From contig CAVXFS010000002.1 in assembly GCA_963761115.1 (NCBI GenBank), positions 1 to 48,740 of the forward strand: DNA of 48,740 nt, in the 5' to 3' direction. This document shows positions 7,928 through 17,025 of this stretch, one piece after another. The position numbers and the translations under genes are program-made. The DNA is from CAVXFS01 sp963761115 (GTDB lineage Bacteria > Pseudomonadota > Gammaproteobacteria > Burkholderiales > Gallionellaceae). The notes below the pieces were generated by a model, which saw only the letters and a program-made list of their open reading frames with translations, was not told where the DNA came from and did not search any database. Positions within the stretch are counted from its first letter, which is position 1, and every line of letters starts with the position of its first letter.

Positions 7928-9178
7928 ATGTCCGAATATTTTAATTACCGAGGTGACCAGCTTTGCGTCGAGCAAACCGCGCTTGCCGATATTGCTCAGC
8001 AGTTCGGCACGCCCTGTTATGTGTATTCTCGTACTGCGCTGGCCGAGCGCTATCGCCAGTTCGAGACTGCATTCGCCGGTCATGAGCACTTGATCTGTTA
8101 TGCAGTGAAGGCCAATCCAAACCTTGCGATCCTCGACCTGTTTGCGCGCATGGGGGCGGGCTTCGATATTGTTTCAGGTGGGGAATTGCAGCGCGTCCTG
8201 GCTGCGGGCGGGGCAGCGGGAAAGGTGGTGTTTTCCGGCGTGGGCAAGACCGAGGCTGAGATGCGCCAGGCATTGGAGGCGGGCATCCTGTGCTTCAACG
8301 TCGAATCGGAAGCAGAGTTGATGCGCCTGAACGAGGTGGCCGGCCAGATGCAACGAGTGGCGCCGGTCAGCCTGCGCGTCAATCCGGATGTCGATGCCAG
8401 GACGCATCCATACATAGCCACCGGATTGAAGCAGAACAAATTCGGCGTGGGCTACACCGAGGCGTTGGCGATGTACCGCAAGGCCGGAGGATTGAAAAAT
8501 CTTCGCGTGGTTGGGATGGATTGCCATATCGGTTCACAACTGACCGAGACCAGCCCGTTTATTGAAGCTGCCGAAAAAATATTGTCCCTCGTAGACAAGT
8601 TGTCGGCGGAAGGCCTCCGGCTCGAACACATCGATGTCGGAGGTGGTTTGGGCATACGTTATGACGATGAGACGCCGCCGTCGATTGCCGAGTACGGCGG
8701 CGCTTTGCTTGCCGCCTTGCACGGGCGCGAGGAGAGAATCTTGATCGAGCCGGGCCGCTCGCTGGTAGGCAATGCAGGAGTGTTGCTGACCCGGGTCGAA
8801 TATCTCAAGCATGGCGAGGAGAAGAATTTTGCCATCGTCGATGCGGCGATGAACGACCTGATGCGTCCGGCGCTTTATGATGCCTGGCATGAGATCCGGC
8901 CGGTACAGATACATGCTGCGCATCCGCAACAATACGAGGTGGTTGGGCCGGTGTGCGAAACCGGCGACTTCCTTGGCCGGGCACGTGATTTATCTATCAG
9001 GCCGGGCGACTTGCTGGCCGTGATGTCGGCTGGCGCATACGGAATGAGCATGAGCTCGAATTACAATTCACGTCCTCGTGCGGCTGAAGTGATGGTGTCC
9101 GGAGCGGACATTCAACTCGTGCGTGAACGCGAAAACGTTCAGTGCCTGTTTTCCGGCGAGAAGACTTTTTTGCTATAA
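7928..9178 (+). CDS. lysA: Diaminopimelate decarboxylase
   Basis: PLP-dependent enzyme converting meso-diaminopimelate to lysine, the last lysine biosynthesis step; cytoplasmic. 416 residues, alanine-racemase-fold type. The PLP lysine is K61 in YAVKANPN. H200 lies in MDCHIGSQ, the phosphate-binding glycines are DVGGGLG (236-242), and the substrate/dimer motif is EPGRS then GPVCETGDF with catalytic C343. The ATG at 7928 was chosen because it follows lptM immediately; longer in-frame starts would overlap lptM. dapF, often next in betaproteobacteria, is not present; a histone-like gene follows instead. Confidence 0.96.
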   Translation: MSEYFNYRGDQLCVEQTALADIAQQFGTPCYVYSRTALAERYRQFETAFAGHEHLICYAVKANPNLAILDLFARMGAGFDIVSGGELQRVLAAGGAAGKVVFSGVGKTEAEMRQALEAGILCFNVESEAELMRLNEVAGQMQRVAPVSLRVNPDVDARTHPYIATGLKQNKFGVGYTEALAMYRKAGGLKNLRVVGMDCHIGSQLTETSPFIEAAEKILSLVDKLSAEGLRLEHIDVGGGLGIRYDDETPPSIAEYGGALLAALHGREERILIEPGRSLVGNAGVLLTRVEYLKHGEEKNFAIVDAAMNDLMRPALYDAWHEIRPVQIHAAHPQQYEVVGPVCETGDFLGRARDLSIRPGDLLAVMSAGAYGMSMSSNYNSRPRAAEVMVSGADIQLVRERENVQCLFSGEKTFLL

Positions 9179-9192
9179 ATTGAAAAAATTTG

Positions 9193-9222
9193 TTGCACTG
9201 AAAATTTAATCATGCATAGAAT
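9193..9222 (+). promoter_or_regulatory. Possible sigma-70 promoter for the histone-like gene
   Basis: TTGCAC at 9193-9198 and TAGAAT at 9217-9222 are separated by 18 bases. About 95 bases of leader follow before the start at 9324. It matches the consensus moderately well; no other candidate in the gap is better. Confidence 0.4.
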
Positions 9223-9323
9223 GCGCACACCAAACGGGTTGCGAAATAAATCTGGTGTTGGGAGTGCGGTGGTAGCACGCAAAGCAGTGCATGTTTTAAG
9301 TCAATTTTTTACAAGGAATGAAA

Positions 9324-9773
9324 ATGGCTACAACAAAAAGCAAAGCGAAAAGCAGCACCACGAAGAAACCTGCCGCAAAGAAAGCAGCAGCAAAGAAGCC
9401 CGCAGCAAAAAAGGCCGTAGCTAAAAAGAAGCCAGTAGCTAAAAAGAAGCCAGCAGCTAAAAAAGCCGTTGCCAAAAAACCGGCAGCTAAAAAAGCTGTA
9501 GCAAAAAAGAAGCCAGCAGCTAAAAAGAAGCCAGCAGCTAAAAAAGCCGTTGCCAAAAAACCGGCAGCTAAAAAAGCTGTAGCAAAAAAGAAGCCAGCAG
9601 CTAAAAAGAAGCCAGCAGCTAAAAAGGCCGTTGCCAAAAAACCGGCAGCTAAAAAAGCTGTAGCAAAAAAGAAGCCGGCAGCTAAAAAGAAGCCGGCAGC
9701 TAAAAAGAAACCAGCAGCAAAAAAGGTTGCGGCCAAGAAACCAGTCGTTGGCAAGGGCATACTCGGCGCCTGA
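9324..9773 (+). CDS. Histone H1-like Lys/Ala/Pro-repeat DNA-binding protein
   Basis: 149 residues, almost entirely KKPAAKK/KKAVAKK-type repeats, extremely basic and low in complexity. This resembles bacterial histone H1-like proteins (AlgP, HctB, BpH1 types) that bind DNA through a lysine-rich tail and help compact the nucleoid; function by analogy only. The N-terminus MATTKSKAKSSTTKK and the C-terminus VGKGILGA are the only non-repeat parts. The start is the ATG at 9324 because AAGGA at 9312-9316 is 7 bases upstream of it; an in-frame ATG at 9318 is too close to that site. Inside lies a three-copy 81-bp DNA repeat. A monocistronic unit with its own possible promoter and terminator. Confidence 0.85.
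   Translation: MATTKSKAKSSTTKKPAAKKAAAKKPAAKKAVAKKKPVAKKKPAAKKAVAKKPAAKKAVAKKKPAAKKKPAAKKAVAKKPAAKKAVAKKKPAAKKKPAAKKAVAKKPAAKKAVAKKKPAAKKKPAAKKKPAAKKVAAKKPVVGKGILGA
9465..9707 (+). repeat. Three tandem 81-bp coding repeats in the histone-like gene
   Basis: Copies begin at 9465, 9546 and 9627, each encoding 27 residues starting AVAKKPAAKKAVAKKKPAAK. They differ by only a few third-position changes. A partial copy precedes the first. Near-identity at the DNA level suggests recent expansion, and copy number may vary between strains or be mis-assembled. Confidence 0.85.
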
Positions 9774-9787
9774 TCGCTCCTTGATGG

Positions 9788-9821
9788 GGGCGGGTGTCGA
9801 GTTACATTTCCGCCCTTTTTT
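9788..9821 (+). terminator. Rho-independent terminator after the histone-like gene
   Basis: GGGCGG (9788-9793) pairs with CCGCCC (9810-9815), followed directly by six T. The loop is long (16 bases). The remaining 137 bases up to the mgtE stop show no gene. Confidence 0.7.
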
Positions 9822-9958
9822 GTCTTATGAGCAGGTCATTTGGCAATTGCCTGGTTTAAGCTTGATTGAATGCCTGTTGCAACTCACCAGCAGTCCGCTG
9901 GTTTTCTCCGTCGCTTTCTCGGGAATCAACTGCCATGAATATCATGGTGGGAGATCGA

Positions 9959-11416
9959 TCATCGAATCAGGAACACGGATGCCATTCCCAGGAAAATGAA
10001 GAATCCGCCGCTGTCGGTGATGGCTGTGATCATTACGCTCGAGCCTAAGGCGGGGTCGCGCCCCATCTTCTGCATGACCAGGGGAATCATCAGGCCGACG
10101 AGAGCTCCGAGCAGCAGGTTCAGCACCATGGCGCCGGTCATAACCAGGCCGAGCAGCGTATCCTTGTAAAGTAAATACGCGAACAGTCCCGCCACTCCAC
10201 CCCATACTATTCCGTTCAGTCCGCTGATGGCCAGTTCCTTGACCAGCAAGCGGCGCGCGTTGCCAGGGCTGATCTGTCCCAGCGCCAGCGCGCGGATGAT
10301 GATGGTGGTGGTCTGGTTCGCAGAGTTGCCGGCGATGCCGGCGACGATAGGCATCAGCGTGGCCAGAGCGACATATTTCTGGATTGTGCCTTCGAATGCG
10401 CCAATTACGCGCGATGCAAAAAATGCGGTACACAGGTTGAGCGCCAGCCACATCCAGCGGTTCTGCGCGCTCTTCCATACCGAAGCGAAAATATCTTCTT
10501 CTTCACGCAGACCCGCCAGATTCAGCACATCATTCTCGGATTCCTCACGGATATAGTCCACCACGGTATTCACTGTGACGCGTCCAACAAGCGCGCCATC
10601 TTCTTCGTCTACAACAGGCGCGGACACCAGGTCGTAGCGCTCGAAAGCCTGCGCTGCTTGTTCTGCCTTGTCGTTCGGGTGTAGTTTGATGGTTTCCCGG
10701 ATTACCAGCGGCGCTACATCCATGTCGGGCTCGTTCACCAGCAGAGCATGAAGCGGTAGTACGCCCTTGAAAATGTCGTCGCGATCCACAACGAACAACT
10801 GGTCGGTATGGTCAGGAAATTCGTCGAAGCGGCGCAGGTAGCGCGACACCACTTCCAGCGTTACATCCTCACGTATGGTTACCATATCGAAGTCCATCAG
10901 CGCGCCGACTGAATCTTCAGGGTACGACATTGCTTCGCGCAATTGCTCGCGCTCCTCGACGGACAAGGACTTGAACAGGTCGCGCATCACCGCTTGCGGC
11001 AAATCATGCGCCAGGTCGGCGATCTCGTCGGTATCGAGCTGTTCTGCCGCCTCGCGCAGTTCCTCGCGGCTCATGGTGGCGATCAGTGATTCGCGCACCG
11101 CATCGGAGACCTCGATCAGGATATCGCCGTCGCGGTCAGCCCTGACCTGATCCCATACCAGCAAACGCTGGTCGATGGGCAGGGCTTCCAGGATGAAGGC
11201 GATATCAGCGGCATGCAGGGTGGACAGCTTGTCGCGCAGTTCGGCCAGATGTTGCTTTTGCAGCAGCTTGTCCATCAATTCATGACGGTCGGCGCGCGGA
11301 ATTTCCTGATGATGTACCACCGTTTCGAGCAACGCGTGCTTATCCAGCAGGTGCTGTATCTGCTGGAGATGCTCCTGCACGTTTTCCGTGTATCGAGATT
11401 CGTGGTTGTCGGTCAT
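9959..11416 (-). CDS. mgtE: Magnesium transporter MgtE
   Basis: Inner-membrane Mg2+ channel gated by cytoplasmic magnesium. 485 residues, typical. The N-terminal helical MgtE_N domain covers about residues 40-170, a pair of CBS domains about 175-300 (acidic, Mg2+-sensing), a connecting helix to about 320, then five membrane helices. The pore signature MPIVAGIAGNSANQT is at 355-369. The protein ends in a hydrophobic helix (GGFFIFLGMASVFLIR). No operon partner; the 121 bases upstream, before the TauE-like gene, contain no clear element. Confidence 0.95.
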   Translation of the reverse strand: MTDNHESRYTENVQEHLQQIQHLLDKHALLETVVHHQEIPRADRHELMDKLLQKQHLAELRDKLSTLHAADIAFILEALPIDQRLLVWDQVRADRDGDILIEVSDAVRESLIATMSREELREAAEQLDTDEIADLAHDLPQAVMRDLFKSLSVEEREQLREAMSYPEDSVGALMDFDMVTIREDVTLEVVSRYLRRFDEFPDHTDQLFVVDRDDIFKGVLPLHALLVNEPDMDVAPLVIRETIKLHPNDKAEQAAQAFERYDLVSAPVVDEEDGALVGRVTVNTVVDYIREESENDVLNLAGLREEEDIFASVWKSAQNRWMWLALNLCTAFFASRVIGAFEGTIQKYVALATLMPIVAGIAGNSANQTTTIIIRALALGQISPGNARRLLVKELAISGLNGIVWGGVAGLFAYLLYKDTLLGLVMTGAMVLNLLLGALVGLMIPLVMQKMGRDPALGSSVMITAITDSGGFFIFLGMASVFLIR

Positions 11417-11537
11417 GGTTCGGCTTTCGATTCGGCCGTTATTCTAAAGAAAATAACCGGCGCATGTTCGGGAAATGAAGCGAAGCCGCTTCCGAAAAGA
11501 TTATTTTGACCTGGATGGATGACGGAGCATGGGTGAA

Positions 11538-12331
11538 TCACATTATTTTTCGCAGCAATTCTGTTGCCAGTGCTATCAGGATCACAGCGAACAATTTGCG
11601 CAGCAATCCGATTTTTATTCGATGCGCGGTCAGCGCGCCAAGTGGTGCGGTGATCACGCTGGCTGCGGCCACCCACAGCAGGGCGGGAAGGTACACAAAG
11701 CCCAGACTGGCTGGCGGCAAGCCGGCATGTGCAATTCCGGCGAAGATATAGCCGAGCGAGCCGCCGAGCGCTACCGGGAAGCCGATTGCGGCAGAAGTAC
11801 CGATGGCATTGCGCACCGCGACATTGCACCAGATCAGAAAGGGGACGATAACAGTGCCGCCGCCTATGGAAACCAGGGTGCTCAACCAGCCGGTAAACAT
11901 CCCGACCAGTGTCATGCCCGCTGTTCCCGGCAACGGGCGCGAGGCTTTGGGTTTGATATCAAGCAGCATCTGCGCGGCTGCAAAATACACGAACAGGGCA
12001 AAGAATATACCGAGAAATCGGGGGGAGACGTTGGCTGCGGACAACGCACCCAGGCTGGTGCCGACCAGGATGCCGGGAGTAATGTTGCGCACCACGCGCC
12101 AGTTGACTGCGCCATGCTGGTGATGCTTGCGCGTGCTGGCGAGCGAGGTGAACAGTATGGTTGCCATCGAGGTGCCCAGCGCAAGATGCATCAGGTCTGC
12201 GGTGGGAAATGCTGTGCATCGAACAGGAACAGCAGCACCGGCACAAGGATGGTCCCGCCGCCGATGCCAAACAGTCCGCCGAGAAACCCGACCGTGGCGC
12301 CCAATACCAGATAGGCCGGCCCCCACTCCAT
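11538..12331 (-). CDS. TauE/SafE family membrane permease (DUF81), frameshifted
   Basis: The protein reads from ATG at 12331 (MEWGPAYLVLGATVGFLGG, then GIGGGTILVPVLLFLF) and meets a stop near 12200. The family sequence then continues in another frame from ADLMHLALGTS to the stop at 11538. A single missing base at about 12190-12205 explains it. Reassembled length is about 264 residues with about eight membrane helices and two GIGGGT-type repeats (IGGGTVIVPFLIW in the second half), typical of TauE/SafE anion permeases; the substrate is unknown. It starts two bases from the end of the EVE gene, so the two are probably co-transcribed. Neighbouring genes also show single-base deletions, so a sequencing error is as likely as a pseudogene. 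Confidence 0.8.
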
Positions 12332-12332
12332 G

Positions 12333-12797
12333 TCAATCGTGTACCAGCTTGGTGGTGATGAATTTCCACTCTGCCGGATCGAGTGGGGTGATGGAAAGGC
12401 GGTTGCCGCGTTGTAGCGTGCGCATGCGTTCGAGCTCGGGATATTGTCGCAATGCTGCCAGCGTGATCAGCTCGATCTTTTTTACCAGTTGCACATCGAC
12501 ATTGAACCATCGCGGCGTTTCCTGGGTGGCCTTGGGGTCGAAATATTTGCTGTTGCGCTTGAACTGGGTGGCATCGGGATAGGCGGTGCTGCTGACTCTG
12601 GCGATGCCCGCGATACCCGGTTCCTTGCAATTGGAGTGATAGAACAGCACGCCATCGCCGATCTTCATCTGGTCGCGCATGAAGTTGCGAGCCTGGTAGT
12701 TGCGCACGCCATACCATGCCACGGTCTGATTGGTCAGCTCGGCAAGGTCGTCAATGCTGCAATCGGAAGGTTCGGATTTCATCAGCCAATATCGCAC
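12333..12797 (-). CDS. EVE domain-containing protein
   Basis: 154 residues, a complete EVE domain: RYWLMKSEPSDCSIDDL at the start, VAWYGVRNYQARNFMRDQMK and GDGVLFYHSNC in the middle. EVE domains are PUA-like folds that bind modified bases in DNA or RNA; the ligand here is unknown. The start is GTG at 12797, chosen because GGAGG lies at 12803-12807 five bases upstream; longer in-frame starts run into the 6S RNA region. In betaproteobacteria an EVE gene commonly follows zapA and 6S RNA, as here. The 187 bases between this start and the 6S terminator hold no other gene. Confidence 0.9.
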   Translation of the reverse strand: MRYWLMKSEPSDCSIDDLAELTNQTVAWYGVRNYQARNFMRDQMKIGDGVLFYHSNCKEPGIAGIARVSSTAYPDATQFKRNSKYFDPKATQETPRWFNVDVQLVKKIELITLAALRQYPELERMRTLQRGNRLSITPLDPAEWKFITTKLVHD

Positions 12798-12984
12798 TTG
12801 AGCCTCCAGTAATTTGTTTGTTTTCGTTTCGGTGCGACAGGAATTCCTTAGAACACCTTTGCCTTGTATTGGAACAGCAATTTCGTGGTTGTGAATATTA
12901 TCTTGTCTGAATGGAGAATCTGCCCAGCTAACTGCCATCGAGATATTTCTGTTCGGGAAATTGGCGGTGTCCGCACGCATGGCA

Positions 12985-13009
12985 GAAAAAATGCGGCCGA
13001 AGCCGCATG
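12985..13009 (-). terminator. Rho-independent terminator of 6S RNA
   Basis: On the minus strand ATGCGGC, a TTCG tetraloop and GCCGCAT form a perfect hairpin followed by a T run. It lies a few bases past the 3' end of 6S RNA. Confidence 0.85.
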
Positions 13010-13020
13010 GTGAAAATAGA

Positions 13021-13193
13021 GTCCCCCGCCTGTGCCGTTGGATCAGCATCTTGAACCCGGGTTCAAGTGGGTCGCTTTCCGGTTACATCAGGTACATCCT
13101 CAGGGGACGCGCACAACAGTAACGATGGTCAGCAACCTCACGCATAGCTTATTGGTTCAAAGAATTAATGACCTGACGAACACCGCAGGGGAC
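13021..13193 (-). ncRNA. ssrS: 6S RNA
   Basis: About 173 nt. The 5' end GTCCCC and 3' end GGGGAC pair to close the molecule. The 3' arm contains the conserved TTGAACCCGGGTTCAAG segment seen in proteobacterial 6S RNA (compare TTGAACCAAGGGTTCAAG in Escherichia coli). A GCGTCCCCTGAGGAT segment fits the closing arms around the central bubble. 6S RNA mimics an open promoter and sequesters sigma-70 RNA polymerase in stationary phase. Position after zapA on the same strand is the classic location. Ends are estimated from pairing, the -10 box at 13198-13203 and the terminator at 12985-13009. Confidence 0.88.
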
Positions 13194-13197
13194 AACC

Positions 13198-13203
13198 CTT
13201 ATA
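13198..13203 (-). promoter_or_regulatory. Likely -10 box of 6S RNA
   Basis: TATAAG on the minus strand, five bases before the inferred RNA 5' end and inside the short gap after the zapA stop. No good -35 was found. Confidence 0.45.
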
Positions 13204-13211
13204 ACACCCAT

Positions 13212-13529
13212 TCAGTCAAAACAGATCGTCTTGTTCTTCAAGCATCGATCAATGGATGTCTGCATGGAGTCAATTCTACGCTTAAACTCGGCCAGGTCAA
13301 TGCCGCCGCCAATGCGCGTGGTCAACAACTCGTTGGTGATGTTAAGCGCAGCCATGATAGCGATGCGCTCTATGGAAGTGATTTTCCCGGTATCGCGTAT
13401 CTCGCGCATGTTCTTGTCAAGATAGGCAACGGCATCGAGCAATTCCCTGCTCTCCCTCGGGACAGGCGACACGGAATTCCCGGTCCATAATGGTAACGTC
13501 CAGCGTATTAACTTGCTATTAGCCGTCAT
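13212..13529 (-). CDS. zapA: Cell division protein ZapA, with a compensated double frameshift
   Basis: ZapA stabilises the FtsZ ring. The C-terminal two thirds (ELLDAVAYLDKNMREIRD, then GKITSIERIAIMAALNIT) are clear ZapA. Residues about 10-27 of the open frame do not match the family. The DNA there encodes the expected DVTIMDREFRVACPEGEQ in another frame. One missing base near 13500 and one extra base near 13446 restore a normal protein, so the frame stays open although the middle is misread. Its start overlaps the end of the ZapB-like gene by 11 bases, and 6S RNA follows. Confidence 0.88.
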   Translation of the reverse strand: MTANSKLIRWTLPLWTGNSVSPVPRESRELLDAVAYLDKNMREIRDTGKITSIERIAIMAALNITNELLTTRIGGGIDLAEFKRRIDSMQTSIDRCLKNKTICFD

Positions 13530-13726
13530 GTGTCAGCTCTTCGGGAAGTTTGGCCAGCAGGTTTTCCAAGGCGCGCATGCACCGGCAATTTTGTCGTTGG
13601 ATTTGCGTCGCTGGCTGAGGGCGACTGCTAAATCCTGGCGCAACTGGAGATTGTCTTCGCGCAAACGCTGGTTGAGTTGTATCAACTGGGCCAGTTTGCT
13701 TTCCAGGCACTTAATTGAGTTTGCAT
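13519..13726 (-). CDS. ZapB-like coiled-coil protein (TIGR02449 type), frameshifted
   Basis: Short coiled coil: CLESKLAQLIQLNQRLREDN followed by LQLRQDL, as in the small proteins encoded just before zapA in many beta- and gammaproteobacteria and presumed to act with ZapA at the division ring. The end ALENLLAKLPEELTHDG lies in another frame; one missing base near 13565 joins them. The likely start ATG at 13726 (MQTQL) is in yet another frame and needs a second missing base near 13709; an in-frame ATG at 13763 exists but gives an unexpected N-terminus. Reassembled length is about 69 residues. Overlaps the zapA start by 11 bases. Confidence 0.7.
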
Positions 13727-13740
13727 ATGGCAGACTATAG

Positions 13741-13746
13741 ATTATA
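13741..13746 (-). promoter_or_regulatory. Possible -10 box upstream of the ZapB-like gene
   Basis: Perfect TATAAT on the minus strand, 14 bases before the ATG at 13726. A TTGACT at 13758-13763 is too close for it, but is 18 bases from a second candidate TATAGT at 13734-13739. Both readings leave a very short leader. Confidence 0.35.
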
Positions 13747-13830
13747 AAAACTTGAGAAGTCAATAAATAACATGGTGTATTGAAAGCTGTTTATAGCTCG
13801 ACGTTCAATCTGCGCTACAATGCGCGCAGC

Positions 13831-14009
13831 CTCAAGGTGCCGGTTGCATTCATGCATCCGGTTAAACGGGAAACAGGTGAAATGCCAACTGGCATCCAGG
13901 CCTGTGCTGCCCCCGCAACGGTAAGCGAGTGTGGATTCGTCTTCATGCCACTGTGAGCAATCATGGGAAGGCGGCGGATCAAGACTTGCGAGCCCGGATA
14001 CCGGCCTGA
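13831..14009 (+). promoter_or_regulatory. Cobalamin riboswitch
   Basis: Contains the ordered conserved blocks of the class: AAGGTGCCGG start, TTAAACGGGAAACAGGTGAA, then GCTGCCCCCGCAACGGTAAG (the B12 box region), GCCACTGTG, GGGAAGGCGG and the closing CCCGGATACCGGCCTG. The P1-adjacent arms are complementary. It precedes a BtuB-type receptor, so adenosylcobalamin binding would lower receptor expression. No T-run terminator follows. A possible start-site sequestering pair is ATTTCC (14140-14145) with GGAAAT (14188-14193), suggesting translational control (inference). Confidence 0.95.
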
Positions 14010-14196
14010 GGTGCAGAACCGATGGTCCAGTCATACCTGGATCATTGGTCCTTAGGTCAGGAAATGCTGCGGGTGGCGCATGGACGGCGGGATGGCAAGC
14101 CGCGCAGGTTAGCCAGCACTTCCTCCAGCTATCTCCACTATTTCCTGTAATTGAACGTTCCAACGGGGAACCTTGGAACTCATTCGGGGAAATCCA

Positions 14197-16218
14197 ATGA
14201 ATACTTCACGATTAAAAATCGTGGCCGCATTGTTGTGCGCCGCGCCCTCTGTCGTTTTTTCCGCAACATCAAATACGCTGGACGAAGTCGTGGTGACAGC
14301 TACGCGATTTGTATCTACACCGAAAAGTTCACCTGAGAACATCACGGTGATCACTGCCAGTGATATTGAAAGAAGCGCCGCCAAGACCTTGCCGGAATTG
14401 CTGATGCAGCATGCCGGCATTCAGGTGCGCAGCAATGATGGCACAGCTGACATGATGGTCGACCTGCGCGGTTTCGGCATGACCGGCAATCAAAACACGC
14501 TGGTGCTGCTGGATGGGCAGCAGCTCAACGACATCGAGTTGACTTCGGTACGCTGGTCCTCGATCCCGCTGGATTCGATCGAGCGCATCGAGATCATCAA
14601 CGGTAGCGGGTCGGTGCTCTACGGCGGTGGCGCGACTGGCGGCACGATCAATATCATCACCAAAAAAGGCCACAAGGGCGTCAGGAATTCGATCAGCGCG
14701 GGTGTCAGCAGCTATGACACCAAAGAAGCGCGGCTTTCCCTTGGCACACAAGGTGAGCGCACAAGTCTGCGCATCTCCGTCGGCACCCTGGATTCGGGAA
14801 ATTACCGCGCCAATAACGATATTTCCCAAAGCAACCTGGAAGGCGATGTGCGTACCGCAGCAGGCAATGGCGATGCGGTGTTGAAGTTCGGTGCGGATGT
14901 GCAGGACCTGCGCTTTCCGGGCGCTCGCCGCGTCGATCCGACGCTGGGTCTGGACCAGCTTGCCAGCGACAGGCGCGGCACGGCAACGCCGCTCGATTAC
15001 GGACATAACCGGGGCCAGCATGTCAGCCTGGGCACCAGCCAGCAGCTTGGTTTTGGCGAACTGGCGGTAGAGCTTGCGTATCGGGATACCAGGGAACAGG
15101 CCTACTATGCGGCCTATGGGGGAAATTACCTCGACACCGACTTGAACCGGCTCTCGCTGACACCCCGCCTGAAGATGACGCACCAGATCGGCGGCACCAG
15201 CAACGAACTGGTCGTAGGCGTCGATCTTGTCGACTGGGCGTATGACTCGGGTCGTTCGACCAACCCCGCCACCATAGGCATGCCTGTCGCGCATGTCATC
15301 GCCAGGCAATCGAATCGTGCACTGTATGCACAGAATGCGACCCTACTCGATGCCGATACCATGTTGACGCTGGGCGCGCGTATCCAGCGAACCGACTACC
15401 AGGCCAGTGACACGGTCAACCCGGCGATATATGCAGCTGCCAGCCAGGGGCGCGGCGTGAGTGTGTACGAGATCGGCCTGCGCCATGACTTGAGTCCGGC
15501 GCTGTCGCTGTTCGGTCGTATCGGCCGCAGTTTCAGGGTGGCGACAGTGGATGAGATCTACGCCCAGTACGGCGGTCCGCTGTTCGATTCCAGCATCAAC
15601 ATGCTGGAGCCGCAAAAATCACTGGATAGAGAGATCGGCGTCGACTACAAGAACGGATCGACTGCGATGCATGCGGCGATCTACACCATGGACCTGACCA
15701 ACGAGATCCACTACAACGCGATCACCTTTGCCAACATGAATCTGTCACCGACGCGCCGCTATGGACTGGAACTGGAAGGGTCGCATGCCTGGTCGGACAA
15801 GTTCGCAGCCAGGGCCGCATACAGCTATACCGTTGCCAGATTTCGCGATGGTGTCTATGGCGGGATCAACGTGTCCGGTAACGACATCCCGCTGGTGCCG
15901 AGGCAGCGGCTGGCATTGGGCGCATCCTGGAAGCTATCTGAAAAAACCGCGCTTAATGGCAATATCGTTTATGTCGGCAAACAACACTTCGATAATGACC
16001 AGGCCAATGCGTTCGGCATGCAGATGCCGGCCTATACGACGGTGGACGTGAAATATGTGCATCAGTCAGGCTCGTGGTCGCTGGCTGCGGCGGTGAATAA
16101 TCTGCTGGGCGAAAGATATTTCACCTATGCGGTAGCCAGCACTTCCACGCCTGGCGTGTATAACGCCTATCCGATGCCGGAACGGAATTTTTCGCTGAAC
16201 GCAAAATACCAGTTTTAA
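14197..16218 (+). CDS. btuB: TonB-dependent outer-membrane receptor, BtuB-like
   Basis: Outer-membrane cobalamin receptor (inferred from the upstream riboswitch). 673 residues. Signal peptide about 1-23; TonB box LDEVVVTATR at 28-37; plug domain to about residue 150 (VDLRGFGM, VLLDGQQLND, RIEIINGSGSVLYGGGATGG, INIITKKG); then a 22-strand-type barrel ending in F, the C-terminal aromatic needed for Bam-dependent insertion (NAKYQF). The start ATG 14197 has GGGGA six bases upstream; an in-frame ATG at 14173 would add eight unlikely residues. No btuCDF or other cobalamin gene is nearby, so the inner-membrane transporter must be elsewhere. Confidence 0.93.
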   Translation: MNTSRLKIVAALLCAAPSVVFSATSNTLDEVVVTATRFVSTPKSSPENITVITASDIERSAAKTLPELLMQHAGIQVRSNDGTADMMVDLRGFGMTGNQNTLVLLDGQQLNDIELTSVRWSSIPLDSIERIEIINGSGSVLYGGGATGGTINIITKKGHKGVRNSISAGVSSYDTKEARLSLGTQGERTSLRISVGTLDSGNYRANNDISQSNLEGDVRTAAGNGDAVLKFGADVQDLRFPGARRVDPTLGLDQLASDRRGTATPLDYGHNRGQHVSLGTSQQLGFGELAVELAYRDTREQAYYAAYGGNYLDTDLNRLSLTPRLKMTHQIGGTSNELVVGVDLVDWAYDSGRSTNPATIGMPVAHVIARQSNRALYAQNATLLDADTMLTLGARIQRTDYQASDTVNPAIYAAASQGRGVSVYEIGLRHDLSPALSLFGRIGRSFRVATVDEIYAQYGGPLFDSSINMLEPQKSLDREIGVDYKNGSTAMHAAIYTMDLTNEIHYNAITFANMNLSPTRRYGLELEGSHAWSDKFAARAAYSYTVARFRDGVYGGINVSGNDIPLVPRQRLALGASWKLSEKTALNGNIVYVGKQHFDNDQANAFGMQMPAYTTVDVKYVHQSGSWSLAAAVNNLLGERYFTYAVASTSTPGVYNAYPMPERNFSLNAKYQF

Positions 16219-16295
16219 CAGCCGGTAAACTGAGTGGCCGGGGGTTGCGGGAACGGGGGTGATTGGTTTCGCTCGATACCTGTGAGGATCATGTA

Positions 16296-17018
<723 letters not shown>

Positions 17019-17025
17019 CAGAAAC

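Noticed and set aside
9296..9760. Minus-strand hydrophobic repeat protein opposite the histone-like gene
   Set aside because: It is the mirror of the Lys/Ala codon repeats; the plus-strand frame has the ribosome-binding site and terminator.
13019..13211. A tRNA or attachment site at the TTGAACCCGGGTTCAA palindrome
   Set aside because: The palindrome is part of 6S RNA; no cloverleaf or integrase gene is present.
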